From assembly GCF_000737325.1 (NCBI RefSeq), contig NZ_CP011125.1, forward strand, positions 4,898,001 to 4,962,000: a stretch of DNA of 64,000 nt, read 5' to 3'. The notes below the pieces were generated by a model, which saw nothing but the letters and a program-made list of their open reading frames with translations, was not told the DNA's origin and did not search any database. The number at the start of each line of letters is the position of its first letter. Position 1 is the first letter of the stretch. This document shows, one piece after another, positions 16,373 to 25,103 of the stretch. The DNA is from Sandaracinus amylolyticus. Its GTDB lineage: Bacteria; Myxococcota_A; Polyangia; Polyangiales; Sandaracinaceae. The translations under genes were made by a program, and so were the position numbers.

Positions 16373-17961
16373 TCGACGGCTTCTTGGTAGTTCTCGTCGG
16401 CGCCCGTCGCGCGCAGCAGCTGCGAGTACGCGACGCGCGCGTCGAGCGCCGCGCTCACGAGGTCGAGCTGCGCACGCGCGCGCTCGTTCACGGCGAGCAC
16501 GAGCTCGGTGACCACCGTCGCGCCCGCGCGATACTGCTCCTGGCGCACGCGCAGCGTCTCGTCGGCCGCCTCGACACCGGCGCGCGCGGCCTCGATCGCG
16601 GCGCGCGCGGCGCGGAGGCTCTCGTACGCCTGCGTGACCTGGATGCGAATGCCGTCCTCGAGGGTGCGGAGATCGGCCTCGACCTGCGAGCGCGCGGCGC
16701 GCGCCTCCGACGCGGCGACCTCGCCGACGAAGAAGTCGTTCGGGCTCCAGCTCACGACGACGCTGACGTCCCACGTGGTCTGGAACTCCTGGGTCAGCGG
16801 GAAGATGCGCTGGTTCGGGTTCGCAGTGGTCAGGTTCCCCGCGAGCACGAGGTGCGGCCAGCGGCTGCCCTCCGCCGCGTCGACCTGCCGGCCCCGCGCG
16901 CCCGCGAGCTCGCGCAGCGCACGCACCTCGGAGCGCTGATCGTACGCCGCCGCGACGAGAGCCTCGCGCTCGCCGGTCACCGGCGGGAGCGGCGCGAGGA
17001 GGTCCTCGGCGATCGCGAGCTCCTCGTCGGGATCGACGTGCATCACCGTGCGGAGCGCGGTCGCCGACGTGAGCACCGCGGCCTCGGCGCGCAGCGCTGC
17101 GACGCGCGCCGTGGCGACCTGCGCCTGCACGCGCACGAAGTCGACCTGCGCGGACGTGCCCGCGCGCACCATCGCTTCGATGAGCTGCGCCTGGAGCTCC
17201 GCCGCGGCGACCGCGGCACGCGCGACCGCGAGCCCACCGCGCGCCCGTGCGAACGCGTAGAACGTCTCGCGCGCGTTCTGCGCGACCTCCGACGACTGCG
17301 CGTACACCTGGTGCCGCTGCGCGCGCACCGCGCCCTGCGCGGCTTCGTACGACGGCCAGATCTGCAGGAAGATGTCGGTCACCGGGACCGTCAGCGACCC
17401 GCCGAAGCTCCAGTTGTCGAGCAGCACGGGGAACGTGAAGCTCGCCTGCTCGCGCTGCGCCATGATTTGGCCCTGCCAGAGCAGGCGCGCCTCGGGATCG
17501 TCGACGCCCATCGCGAGCTGCTCCGCGGCGTCGAGCAGCTCGTCGGTGTTCTCGCCGCCGAACAAGTTCGGCTGCGAGATCGGCGAGAGGCGCGTGTAGC
17601 GACCCTCGACCGAGAGCCGCGGGAAGAACGCGATCATCGCGCGATCCGCGCCCGCGCGCGCGGCGCTCAGCTGGGCGCGCACCGACTCGATCGACGGCCC
17701 CGTCTCGACGGCGCGACGCGCGGCGTCCTCCGCCGTGATGCCGCGTCCTTCGCCTCGCAAGAACGCCTCGACGTCGATGATCTCGGCCTCGGCAGGTGTC
17801 GTCGCGGCGCTCGTCTGCAGCGTCGCGCTGTCGCTGGTCGTCGCCGGCGGCGTCGTCGCGTCCTGCGCGCTCACGAGCATCGCTGGCGCGAGCACCGACG
17901 ACGCGAGCACGACCGAAGAGAGCGCCGCTCGGAAGGTCACGGCGCGGCTCGGGCTCGTCAT
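16369..17961 (-). CDS. TolC-family outer-membrane efflux protein
   Basis: 530 aa. Signal peptide at residues 1-32 (LSSVVLASSVLAPAMLVSAQ), a low-complexity Thr/Ala stretch, then two long alpha-helical OEP repeats. Each repeat has the typical heptad-rich helices and strand segments (for example LDNWSFGGSLTVPV and TTWDVSVVVSWSP). It would form the trimeric outer-membrane duct of a tripartite export or efflux system. No membrane-fusion protein or pump gene is adjacent; a Nudix hydrolase is coupled downstream instead. Divergent from asd, sharing a 127-base gap. Confidence 0.9.
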   Translation of the reverse strand: MTSPSRAVTFRAALSSVVLASSVLAPAMLVSAQDATTPPATTSDSATLQTSAATTPAEAEIIDVEAFLRGEGRGITAEDAARRAVETGPSIESVRAQLSAARAGADRAMIAFFPRLSVEGRYTRLSPISQPNLFGGENTDELLDAAEQLAMGVDDPEARLLWQGQIMAQREQASFTFPVLLDNWSFGGSLTVPVTDIFLQIWPSYEAAQGAVRAQRHQVYAQSSEVAQNARETFYAFARARGGLAVARAAVAAAELQAQLIEAMVRAGTSAQVDFVRVQAQVATARVAALRAEAAVLTSATALRTVMHVDPDEELAIAEDLLAPLPPVTGEREALVAAAYDQRSEVRALRELAGARGRQVDAAEGSRWPHLVLAGNLTTANPNQRIFPLTQEFQTTWDVSVVVSWSPNDFFVGEVAASEARAARSQVEADLRTLEDGIRIQVTQAYESLRAARAAIEAARAGVEAADETLRVRQEQYRAGATVVTELVLAVNERARAQLDLVSAALDARVAYSQLLRATGADENYQEAVE

Positions 17962-18088
17962 GCGGACTCCTGGCTCCCCGCGCGGGCTTTCCGCGCGCCC
18001 CGGTTGTGGGCACAAGCTTCCGCGCGCGCAACGACGAACGTGCTGCGCGCCATGACGCGTGCGTTCGCGCGTGGTATGCCGCGCCCCC

Positions 18089-19099
18089 ATGTCCAGGCAG
18101 CTCACGGTGGCCGTCCTCGGTGCGACGGGCGCCGTCGGTCGCGAGATGATCCGCATCCTCGAGGAGCGCTCCTTCCCGGTCGCGCGCCTCCTTCCTCTCG
18201 CCTCTCCGCGCAGCGCGGGCACGACGGTGCCGTTCCGCGGGACGCAGGTGAAGGTGGAGCCGGTGTCGGCCGATGCGTTCACGGGCGTCGACCTCGCGCT
18301 CTTCTCCGCGGGCTCGGGGCCGAGCAAGGAGTGGGGACCGATCGCCGCGAGCAAGGGCGCGCTCGTCGTCGACAATTCGTCGGCGTGGCGGATGGATCCC
18401 GAGGTGCCCCTCTGCGTGCCCGAGGTGAACCTCGACGCCGCGCGCAACCCGAAGCGCGGCATCATCGCGAACCCGAACTGCTCGACGATCCAGATGCTCG
18501 TCGCGCTCGCGCCGATCCACCGCGCGAACCGCATCCAGCGCATCGTCGTCTCGACGTACCAGGCGATCAGCGGCGCGGGGCACAGCGCGGTCGAGCACTT
18601 CCGCGCGCAGTCGCGCGCGTTCGCAGCCGGCGAGCCGATGCCCGCGGGCCCGATCACGAAGCAGCTCGCGGGCAGCCTCCTCATGGAGTGGAAGCGCGAC
18701 GGCGCGACCGGGTACCAGGAGGAAGAGCTCAAGATGATCCACGAGACGCGCAAGATCTTCGGCGACCCCGACATCCGCGTCTCGCCGACGACGGTGCGCG
18801 TGCCCGTGGTCAACGGGCACTCCGAGTCGGTCGCGATCGAGTGCGAGCGCCCGATCACCGCGAAGGAAGCGCGCGCGCTGATGACGGGCGCGCCGGGCGT
18901 GCGCGTGGTCGACGACTTCGAGAAGGGCGTGTACCCGACGCCGCTCGACGCGTCCGGGATCGACGACGTCCTCGTCGGGCGCGTCCGCGACGACCTCGGC
19001 AACCCGGGCGGCGTGATGATGTGGATCGTCGGCGACAACCTCCGGAAGGGCGCGGCGACGAACGCCGTGCAGATCGCCGAAGGTCTGCTGCTCCGGTGA
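18089..19099 (+). CDS. asd: Aspartate-semialdehyde dehydrogenase
   Basis: 336 aa, family-typical. It reduces aspartyl phosphate to aspartate semialdehyde with NADPH, feeding lysine/diaminopimelate, threonine and methionine synthesis. The Rossmann start is VAVLGATGAVGREM; the catalytic Cys is in ANPNCSTIQ (C131); the active-site His region is VNGHSESV. The ATG at 18089 is preferred over upstream in-frame codons because it leads directly into the Rossmann strand. The upstream TATGCC (18075-18080) would put transcription start within a few bases of the ATG, so the mRNA may be almost leaderless (weak inference). Confidence 0.96.
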   Translation: MSRQLTVAVLGATGAVGREMIRILEERSFPVARLLPLASPRSAGTTVPFRGTQVKVEPVSADAFTGVDLALFSAGSGPSKEWGPIAASKGALVVDNSSAWRMDPEVPLCVPEVNLDAARNPKRGIIANPNCSTIQMLVALAPIHRANRIQRIVVSTYQAISGAGHSAVEHFRAQSRAFAAGEPMPAGPITKQLAGSLLMEWKRDGATGYQEEELKMIHETRKIFGDPDIRVSPTTVRVPVVNGHSESVAIECERPITAKEARALMTGAPGVRVVDDFEKGVYPTPLDASGIDDVLVGRVRDDLGNPGGVMMWIVGDNLRKGAATNAVQIAEGLLLR

Positions 19100-19314
19100 C
19101 GCCCTCCCCCCGACCGGCGAAGCCGGATCGAGGGCCACGCTGGTCGCGGGCGACCCGTTGACGAGTTGGCGCGCGCGCTCGGACGTCCTCCCGGTGCGCG
19201 TGCCAGAATGACAGCCGCGGAGCCGGCGAGCGGCCGGCAAAACGCGCACGTTGCGCAGTTCGAGGCGCAGGAACGGAACGTGCTCAGCGGCTCCGCAGAG
19301 GATCTCGGATTCGA

Positions 19315-20352
19315 ATGAGAACCACACACCGCCTCTGGCTCTCCGCGCTGGTCGCCACGCTCGGTGCGTCATCCGCGTTCGCGTCGCCTGCGCGGGCCCA
19401 GACGATGAGCGTCCGCTTCACCGAACAGTTCGGCGGACGCGAGCTCATGACGTTCCTCTACGAAACGCCCGAGGCGACGGGTCAGCCGCTCTCGCTGCGT
19501 GAGTGCGAGGAGAACATCGCGATCCCGCTGGAGCTCGCAAACGTCCCGACCGGCACGACGCAGATCGACGTGTGGTTCGGCAGCAGCGCCGACGCGGACT
19601 GCCCGACGGCCTCGGTCCGCGCCGACACGACGAACACGTCGTGCGAGTACGTCGCGACGTTCAGCGCGATGGTGCCGACCACCGAGATCGACGCGACGGT
19701 GCGGCAGCTGTTCGGCGCGGATGCGTGCGAGACGAGCGCGGACCGCACGTTCTTCTTCTTCGCGAGCACCACGGCGCAGAACACGTCGAAGGACTTCACC
19801 ACCGCCGAGACCACGACGTTGCGCATCGCGCTCGACGTCGACCCGCCGGGCGCACCGACCATCGACGGCGGGCCGTTCGAGGGCGACGAGTCGATCGAGG
19901 TCACCTACGATCTCCCGGAAGGCACGCTCGTCGGCGCGAACGTGTACGTCGATCCGGAAGGCTGCACCGCGGACGGCGAGGTCGATCCCTCGGGCTCGCT
20001 GCAGGACGGCGCGGAGCCGCCGACCAGCGGCGGCGATCTCCAGCGCGGTGAGACCGCGACGGTCGACGCGTCGGACCTCGCCTACGACCAGTACGCGGCC
20101 GTCGGCATCACCGCCGTCGACCAGGCGCGCAACGAGAGCACGCTCGTCGTCACGTGCGTGCTGCGCGTCGAGATCGAGGGCGCGCTGAGCAGCTACTGTC
20201 GCTCGAAGGGCTACGAGGACATGGACGCGTGCCTCGCGGAGTACGAGTGCTCGGTCCTCGGAGCGGGCCTCGGGGGCGAGGCGCGCGTGACGATGATCGT
20301 GCTGCTCGGTGCTGCCCTGCTCGTCCTCGGTCGTCGGAGCCGGAGATCGTGA
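19315..20352 (+). CDS. Secreted protein with MYXO-CTERM-like tail
   Basis: 345 aa. Signal peptide at residues 1-29 (ALVATLGASSAFASPARAQ), then a Thr/Asp-rich beta-type ectodomain with several Cys residues and a fibronectin-like segment (DVDPPGAPTIDGGPFEGDES). The C-terminus is tripartite: a Cys (ECSVLGAGLGG), a hydrophobic helix (TMIVLLGAALLVLG) and a basic end (RRSRRS). That layout matches the MYXO-CTERM class of sorting tails, which are cleaved and anchored at the cell surface. The ectodomain family is not recognised. The stop overlaps the start of the barrel gene downstream (TGATG), so the two envelope proteins are co-translated. Confidence 0.8.
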   Translation: MRTTHRLWLSALVATLGASSAFASPARAQTMSVRFTEQFGGRELMTFLYETPEATGQPLSLRECEENIAIPLELANVPTGTTQIDVWFGSSADADCPTASVRADTTNTSCEYVATFSAMVPTTEIDATVRQLFGADACETSADRTFFFFASTTAQNTSKDFTTAETTTLRIALDVDPPGAPTIDGGPFEGDESIEVTYDLPEGTLVGANVYVDPEGCTADGEVDPSGSLQDGAEPPTSGGDLQRGETATVDASDLAYDQYAAVGITAVDQARNESTLVVTCVLRVEIEGALSSYCRSKGYEDMDACLAEYECSVLGAGLGGEARVTMIVLLGAALLVLGRRSRRS

Positions 20353-21086
20353 TGCGCTCGTTCTTCCTCTGTGGCGCGGCGCTCGTGGCGCTCGCGCTCC
20401 ACCCAACGTCGGTCTCCGCGCAGCAGGACGCGGCGCTCGAGGACGGCTCGATCGTGGGCTCGACGTTCGCCGTCGATCCGCTGTGGGTCCCGACGCCCGA
20501 AGGGTTCACGTTCGAGCTGCGCGTCGGCGGCTATCAGCCGAGCTTCGGCGGGCAGTTCGACACCGTGTTCCAGGGCGATCTCGGCCCGATGATCGGCGCC
20601 GAGCTCGACGTGCACATCTGGCGCGTGCCGTACCTCGGGCCGCTCGCCGCCGGCGTGTCGTTCGCGTGGGCGGAGTGGGACGGACCGGGGCGGATCGTCG
20701 GAAGCGATCAGGAGAGCGGGCGCACCGGCCTCTCGCTGATCAACTTCAACGCGCTGCTCGTCTGGCGCATCGACGGCCTCGCGCGGTACGTCGACGTCCC
20801 GCTGATCCTCACGGGCAAGGTCGGCCCCGACTTCGGCTACTGGGAGTCGGGCGAGGGGAGCACGACCGGCACCGGCTTCAGCTTCGGCGTCCGCTGGGCC
20901 GCGCAGATCGCGCTCGAGCTCGACTTCCTCGAGCCCCGCGCGGCGCGCCGTCTCGACGACGAGTGGGGCATCAACCACACCGAGATCTTCTTCGAAGCGT
21001 TCGGCTCCACGATGGGCGAGCACATGACCCAGCTGGAGCTGGGCACCTCGTTCGCGTGGGCCGTCGGCCTCGGCTTCACGTTCTGA
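20352..21086 (+). CDS. Outer-membrane beta-barrel protein, MXAN_2562-like
   Basis: 244 aa. Signal peptide at about residues 1-23 (CGAALVALALHPTSVSAQ), then alternating amphipathic strands. It ends in aromatic GLGFTF, the C-terminal Phe needed for barrel insertion. The segment RRLDDEWGINHTEIFFEAFG matches the hallmark of the myxobacterial MXAN_2562 barrel family as I remember it. Function is unknown. Coupled by a one-base stop/start overlap to the MYXO-CTERM-like protein before it, suggesting that the two work together at the cell surface. Confidence 0.82.
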   Translation: MRSFFLCGAALVALALHPTSVSAQQDAALEDGSIVGSTFAVDPLWVPTPEGFTFELRVGGYQPSFGGQFDTVFQGDLGPMIGAELDVHIWRVPYLGPLAAGVSFAWAEWDGPGRIVGSDQESGRTGLSLINFNALLVWRIDGLARYVDVPLILTGKVGPDFGYWESGEGSTTGTGFSFGVRWAAQIALELDFLEPRAARRLDDEWGINHTEIFFEAFGSTMGEHMTQLELGTSFAWAVGLGFTF

Positions 21087-21090
21087 TCGC

Positions 21091-21873
21091 GTGCTCCCCG
21101 GCGTCCGGCTGACGATCGCCTACGACGGCGCGGCCTTCGCCGGGTGGGCGCGCCAGCCGGGCACGCGCACCGTCCAGGGCACGCTCGAGGCGGCGATCGC
21201 GTCGATGAACGGCGCGCCCGTCGAGCTGCGCGGCGCGTCGCGCACCGATGCCGGCGTGCACGCGCTGGGTCAGGTCGCGGCGTTCGATGCCGCGCGCACG
21301 ATCGAGCCGCGAGGGTGGCTCCGCGGGCTCAACGCGGCGCTGCCCGACGACGCCGCGATCGTCGCGGCAGAGGCGTGCGAGGCCGGGTACACGCCGCGGT
21401 TCGACACCGTCGACAAGACCTACCGCTATCTCGTCCTGCGCGGCGACGTGCGCGATCCGCTGCTGCGCGGACGCGCGTGGTTCCTCGGCCCACGCCACGG
21501 GGGCACGTCGCTCGACGTCGCGGCGATGCGCGTGATCGCGAAGCACCTCGAGGGCACTCACGACTTCCGCGCGTTCCGATCGGCCGACGACGATCGCCAG
21601 AACACGGTCCGCACCATCCACGAGATCGCGATCCACGACGGCTGGGGCGAGGAGCCGCGGCTCGTCGCGATCGAGGTCCGCGGCAACGCGTTCATGAAGA
21701 ACATGGTGCGGATCCTCGTGGGAACCCTCGTGGAAGCGGGCCGCGGACGGCTCGCGGAGCGCGATGCAGGCGCCCTCGTCGGCCCGGATGCGCGCCGCGA
21801 CGACACCGGACAGACCGCGCCTGCTCACGGTCTCACGCTGGTGTCGATGCGTCTCGGTCGCGCTCGCGCTTGA
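21091..21873 (+). CDS. truA: tRNA pseudouridine(38-40) synthase
   Basis: 260 aa, standard TruA. It converts uridines 38-40 in tRNA anticodon stems to pseudouridine. The N-terminus is RLTIAYDGAAFAGWARQPG; the catalytic Asp is in GASRTDAGVHALGQ (D53); KTYRYLVL and the C-terminal RGNAFMKNMVRILVG are present. GTG start at 21091, only 4 bases after the barrel gene, so it may share that transcript. A promoter for the next gene, rplC, overlaps its stop codon. Confidence 0.96.
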   Translation: MLPGVRLTIAYDGAAFAGWARQPGTRTVQGTLEAAIASMNGAPVELRGASRTDAGVHALGQVAAFDAARTIEPRGWLRGLNAALPDDAAIVAAEACEAGYTPRFDTVDKTYRYLVLRGDVRDPLLRGRAWFLGPRHGGTSLDVAAMRVIAKHLEGTHDFRAFRSADDDRQNTVRTIHEIAIHDGWGEEPRLVAIEVRGNAFMKNMVRILVGTLVEAGRGRLAERDAGALVGPDARRDDTGQTAPAHGLTLVSMRLGRARA

Positions 21874-21897
21874 CGGATCGAGACCCCCGGCTATCCT
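21870..21897 (+). promoter_or_regulatory. Promoter for stand-alone rplC
   Basis: TTGACG (21870-21875), a 16-base spacer and TATCCT (21892-21897), overlapping the truA stop. The leader to the rplC ATG is about 45 bases. Confidence 0.55.
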
Positions 21898-21907
21898 CTC
21901 GCCCCCT

Positions 21908-21927
21908 GTCGCTCTAGCGACGGTTTT
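21908..21927 (+). promoter_or_regulatory. rplC leader hairpin, possible attenuator
   Basis: A perfect 6-base stem GTCGCT/AGCGAC with a CT loop, followed by GGTTTTC, between the predicted promoter and the rplC start. It looks like a small intrinsic terminator or a target for autogenous control of L3. No regulatory partner can be inferred. Confidence 0.45.
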
Positions 21928-21947
21928 CGTCTGTTCTTCGAGGCGCC

Positions 21948-22625
21948 ATGAACACGCATCCCGGCCTGATCGGCAAGAAGCTCGGTAATACGCAGATCTT
22001 CGAGAGCGACGGCAACGTCACGCGCGTGACGGTCGTCGAGGTCGGGCCCTGCATCGTCATCGGAAAGCGCACCGTCGAGAAGGACGGCTACAGCGCGCTC
22101 GTGCTCGGCTTCGGCGAGAAGCGCGAGAAGCACGTGAACAAGCCGACCGCCGGCCAGTTCGCGAAGATCAACCAGAAGGTCGCGAAGGTCATCCGCGAGT
22201 TCCGCCTCCCGGAGGAGATCGTCGCGGGCCACGAGATCGGCGCGGTGCTGAAGCCCTCGGAGATCTTCGAGGCCGGCCAGTTCGTCGACGTGTGCGGCCA
22301 GACGCGCGGTCGCGGCTTCACCGGCGTCATGAAGCGCTGGAACTTCCGCGGCTCGGCGACGGCGACGCACGGAACCCACGAGTACCAGCGTCACGGCGGC
22401 GCGATCGGCACGAACATGACGCCCGGCCGCACGCTCCCGAATCTCAAGATGCCCGGCCAGTACGGCAACGAGCGCGTCACGATCCAGAACCTGAAGATCG
22501 CGCGCGTGATGGACGAGCAGGGCGTGCTGCTCATCGAGGGCGCGGTGCCCGGCCCCAAGGGCGGCGTCGTGACGGTGCGCGGCGCGGTCAAGAAGAAGAA
22601 CGGCGGCCGCAAGAGCGCGGCCTGA
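21948..22625 (+). CDS. rplC: 50S ribosomal protein L3
   Basis: 225 aa L3. Landmarks are LIGKKLGNTQIF at the start, VVEVGPCIV, the long loop GRGFTGVMKRWNFRGS followed by THGTHEYQRHGG, and PGRTLPNLKMPG. L3 starts 50S assembly and reaches toward the peptidyl-transferase centre. It normally lies in the S10 operon before rplD. Here it stands alone between truA and rlmE, with its own promoter, leader hairpin and terminator. The usual KKLGMTQ reads KKLGNTQ. Whether another rplC exists elsewhere cannot be seen from this window. Confidence 0.97.
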   Translation: MNTHPGLIGKKLGNTQIFESDGNVTRVTVVEVGPCIVIGKRTVEKDGYSALVLGFGEKREKHVNKPTAGQFAKINQKVAKVIREFRLPEEIVAGHEIGAVLKPSEIFEAGQFVDVCGQTRGRGFTGVMKRWNFRGSATATHGTHEYQRHGGAIGTNMTPGRTLPNLKMPGQYGNERVTIQNLKIARVMDEQGVLLIEGAVPGPKGGVVTVRGAVKKKNGGRKSAA

Positions 22626-22669
22626 TCTCGTCGCGGCGGCTCCCAGAGCAGCCGTGAGATGATCGACGA

Positions 22670-22708
22670 GGGCGCGGTGACCATGATGGTCCCGCGCCCT
22701 TCGTGTTT
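22670..22708 (+). terminator. Intrinsic terminator after rplC
   Basis: A strong hairpin with GGGCGCGG-GACCA pairing with TGGTC-CCGCGCCC (one bulged T, TGA loop), followed by TTCGTGTTT. It separates rplC from rlmE. Confidence 0.8.
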
Positions 22709-22728
22709 CTGCCTCGAGGAGCAATCGC

Positions 22729-23343
22729 GTGAGCCGGAGCCGCAGACCGCAGGATCACTGGGGACATCGCGCGAAACGCGAGGGCTACGCGGCGCGATCG
22801 GTCTACAAGCTCGAGGAGATCGATCGGCGCGTGCGGCTGCTGCGGCCCGGCGCGCGGGTGCTCGATCTGGGCGCTTATCCGGGCTCGTGGACCGCGTATG
22901 CGGCGCAGAAGGTCGGCGCGAACGGGCGCGTGCTCGGGCTCGACATCCAGGAGTTCCGAGGCGCGCTGCCGCCCAACGCCGAGATGCGCACGCAGGACGT
23001 GATGAGCCCCGAGCTCGACGCGCAGCTCGGGGGTGAGCGCTTCGACGTCGTGATGAGCGACATGGCGCCCGCGACGAGCGGGCACCGCTTCACCGATCAG
23101 GCGCGCTCCTTCAACCTCGTGATGCGCGCGCTGCAGATCGCGGAAGAGCTGCTCGTGCCGGGCGGGCACTTCGTCGCGAAGATCTTCCAGGGGCCCGACT
23201 TCGAGGAAGCGCGACGCGCGGTCGCGAGCGCGTTCGAAGAGGTGAAGATCGTGAAGCCGCCTGCGACGCGCACCGAGAGCATCGAGACGTTCCTCGTCGG
23301 GCTCCGCAAGCGCGGAGCCGCGCGGACGGGAGCGACGACGTGA
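22729..23343 (+). CDS. rlmE: 23S rRNA 2'-O-ribose methyltransferase RlmE
   Basis: 204 aa FtsJ/RrmJ-type SAM methyltransferase, which methylates U2552 of 23S rRNA late in 50S assembly. The SAM motif is VLDLGAYPGSWTAYAAQ. The K-D-K-E catalytic tetrad is visible in AARSVYKLEEI, VVMSDMAPATSG, FVAKIFQG and RTESIETF. The GTG at 22729 follows a GAGGAG. The 3' end overlaps the SDR gene by four bases (GTGA). Confidence 0.95.
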   Translation: MSRSRRPQDHWGHRAKREGYAARSVYKLEEIDRRVRLLRPGARVLDLGAYPGSWTAYAAQKVGANGRVLGLDIQEFRGALPPNAEMRTQDVMSPELDAQLGGERFDVVMSDMAPATSGHRFTDQARSFNLVMRALQIAEELLVPGGHFVAKIFQGPDFEEARRAVASAFEEVKIVKPPATRTESIETFLVGLRKRGAARTGATT

Positions 23344-24002
23344 CGACGACGCTGATCACCGGAGCGAACCGCGGGATCGGGCTCTCGCTCGTGCAGCAGC
23401 ACGTCGCGCGTGGGGATCGCGTCATCGCGATCTGCCGCGCGCGATCGCGCGAGCTCGCGGAGACCGGCGTGGAGATCCACGAGGGCGTCGACGTGACCGA
23501 CGCGGCGGCGATCGCGCGCGTGGTCGCCGCGATCGGCGATGTCGTGCTCGATCGCGTGATCCTCAACGCCGGCGTGCTGCGCGACGACTCGCTCGACGAC
23601 GTGTCGTTCGAGGACGTGCGCGCGCAGATCGAGGTGAACGCGATCGCGCCGCTGCAGTGGGCGAAGGCGCTGCGTCCGCGGCTCGCGCGAGGCTCGAAGC
23701 TCGCGCTGATCACGAGCCGCATGGGCTCGATGGCCGACAATGGGAGCGGCGCGTACTACGGCTACCGCATGTCGAAGGCTGCGCTCAACGCGGCGGGCGT
23801 GTCCCTCGCGCGCGACCTCGCGGGAGCGGGGATCGCGGTGCTGCTGCTCCACCCGGGCTACGTGCGCACCGGGATGACGGCCGGCGCGGGCAACGTGGAC
23901 CCCGGCGAGGCTGCGCAGGGCATCGTCGCGCGCATCGACGAGCTCACGCTCGCGACGAGCGGGTCGTTCGTGCACGCGAGCGGGACGCCGATCCCGTTCT
24001 GA
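23340..24002 (+). CDS. Short-chain dehydrogenase/reductase
   Basis: 220 aa classical SDR. Cofactor-binding TGANRGIGLSL (residues 7-17), NAGVLRDD, catalytic Ser in LITSRMGS, the YxxxK pair in YGYRMSKAALN, and the HPGYVRTGMT loop. It resembles C-factor/CsgA-like and sniffer-type SDRs, which act in signalling or carbonyl reduction; the substrate is not readable. The GTG start overlaps the rlmE stop by 4 bases. Convergent with the TPR lipoprotein, 3 bases apart. Confidence 0.92.
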   Translation: MTTTLITGANRGIGLSLVQQHVARGDRVIAICRARSRELAETGVEIHEGVDVTDAAAIARVVAAIGDVVLDRVILNAGVLRDDSLDDVSFEDVRAQIEVNAIAPLQWAKALRPRLARGSKLALITSRMGSMADNGSGAYYGYRMSKAALNAAGVSLARDLAGAGIAVLLLHPGYVRTGMTAGAGNVDPGEAAQGIVARIDELTLATSGSFVHASGTPIPF

Positions 24003-24005
24003 CGA

Positions 24006-25025
24006 TCAGCGCTGGGCGCGCACGTGCTCGAGTCGGGCGCGCGCCTGCGCGGCCTCGGGCGCGTCCGGGGCCATGCGCAAGAACGTCTGGTACTCGGTCG
24101 CGGCGTCGCGCCAGGCCTCGCGCGCGGCGAGCATGTTCGCGAGCACCCAGTGCGCATCGGGATAGCTCGGCTCGTCGCGGATGATCTCGCGGATGCGCGC
24201 TTCGGCGGCCTCGCGCTGGCCCGCGGCGTACTCCGCGAGCGCGAGCTCGGCGCGCAGCGCGGGCGGCGCGGGTGCGTCCTCGGCGGCGATCGCCTCGCCG
24301 AGCGCGCGCACCGCGAGGTCGGCATCGCCGGCGCGGCGCAGCCCGTTCCCGATCGCCGCGAGATCGGCGCGGCTTCCTTCGGCGAGCGGGAGCGCGCGGC
24401 GCAGCTCGATCAGCGCCTGATCGCGCTCGCCGCGCGAGAGCAGGATCATCGCGAGCGCGGTGCGGCTCGCAGGGTCGCGCGGCGCGAGGCGCATGACGGT
24501 GCGGTACTCGTTCTCGGCGCCGGCGTCGTCGCCCGCGTCTTCGAGCGCGAGCGCGAGGTTGAGGTGCGCCGACGCGAGCCCCGGACGCGCTTCGACCGCG
24601 CGGCGCAGCATCGCGATGCCCTCCTCGCCGCGCTCGGTGTCGCGGAGCAGCGCGCCCAGGTTGTTGAGCGCTTCCGCGAACGTCGGGTCGACCTCGATGG
24701 CGCCGCGGTACGCGCGCTCTGCGGCCGGCAGATCCTCGCGCATCTCGTGGGCGAGACCGAGGTCGAGGCGGGCGCGCACGTCGCGGGGATCGCGCTCGAT
24801 CGCCGCCTCGAGCAGCGGCACCGCGCGATCGGGCTCGCCCTGCGCGATCAGCTGCTCCGCCTGCGTGACCTCTTCGCTCGCGGGTGGCGCGCGGCGCGCG
24901 GCGGCCTCGTCGTCGAACTCGATCGGCTCCTCGCCGCCGCTCGACGTCGCGCCTCCGGCGCTGCTGCCCCCGCCACACCCGAGGAGCACGAGCACGAGCG
25001 CGCCGGACCTGAGCGTTCTCCGCAT
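24006..25025 (-). CDS. TPR-repeat lipoprotein
   Basis: 339 aa. The signal peptide ends in a lipobox (ALVLVLLGC, Cys about residue 17), then a Gly/Ser linker and about seven tetratricopeptide repeats from residue 50 to the end. A typical repeat is RARLDLGLAHEMREDLPAAE followed by RAYRGAIEVDPTFAEALNNL. TPR lipoproteins act as scaffolds at the envelope; the partner is unknown. It follows glnD on the same strand after 78 bases with no clear terminator, so it may be read from the same transcript. Confidence 0.88.
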   Translation of the reverse strand: MRRTLRSGALVLVLLGCGGGSSAGGATSSGGEEPIEFDDEAAARRAPPASEEVTQAEQLIAQGEPDRAVPLLEAAIERDPRDVRARLDLGLAHEMREDLPAAERAYRGAIEVDPTFAEALNNLGALLRDTERGEEGIAMLRRAVEARPGLASAHLNLALALEDAGDDAGAENEYRTVMRLAPRDPASRTALAMILLSRGERDQALIELRRALPLAEGSRADLAAIGNGLRRAGDADLAVRALGEAIAAEDAPAPPALRAELALAEYAAGQREAAEARIREIIRDEPSYPDAHWVLANMLAAREAWRDAATEYQTFLRMAPDAPEAAQARARLEHVRAQR

Positions 25026-25103
25026 GCGGCCTCTCTATCTCCTGACGCGGCTTGCTGTCGAGCCCGCGCCGGACGAGATGAGACGCGCGACGACGAAGAA
25101 CGA

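Noticed and set aside
19100-19314. Terminator and promoter between asd and the next gene
   Set aside because: A small CCGGC-GAA-GCCGG hairpin is present but no T-run follows, and no convincing -35/-10 pair was found. I see nothing firm in this gap.
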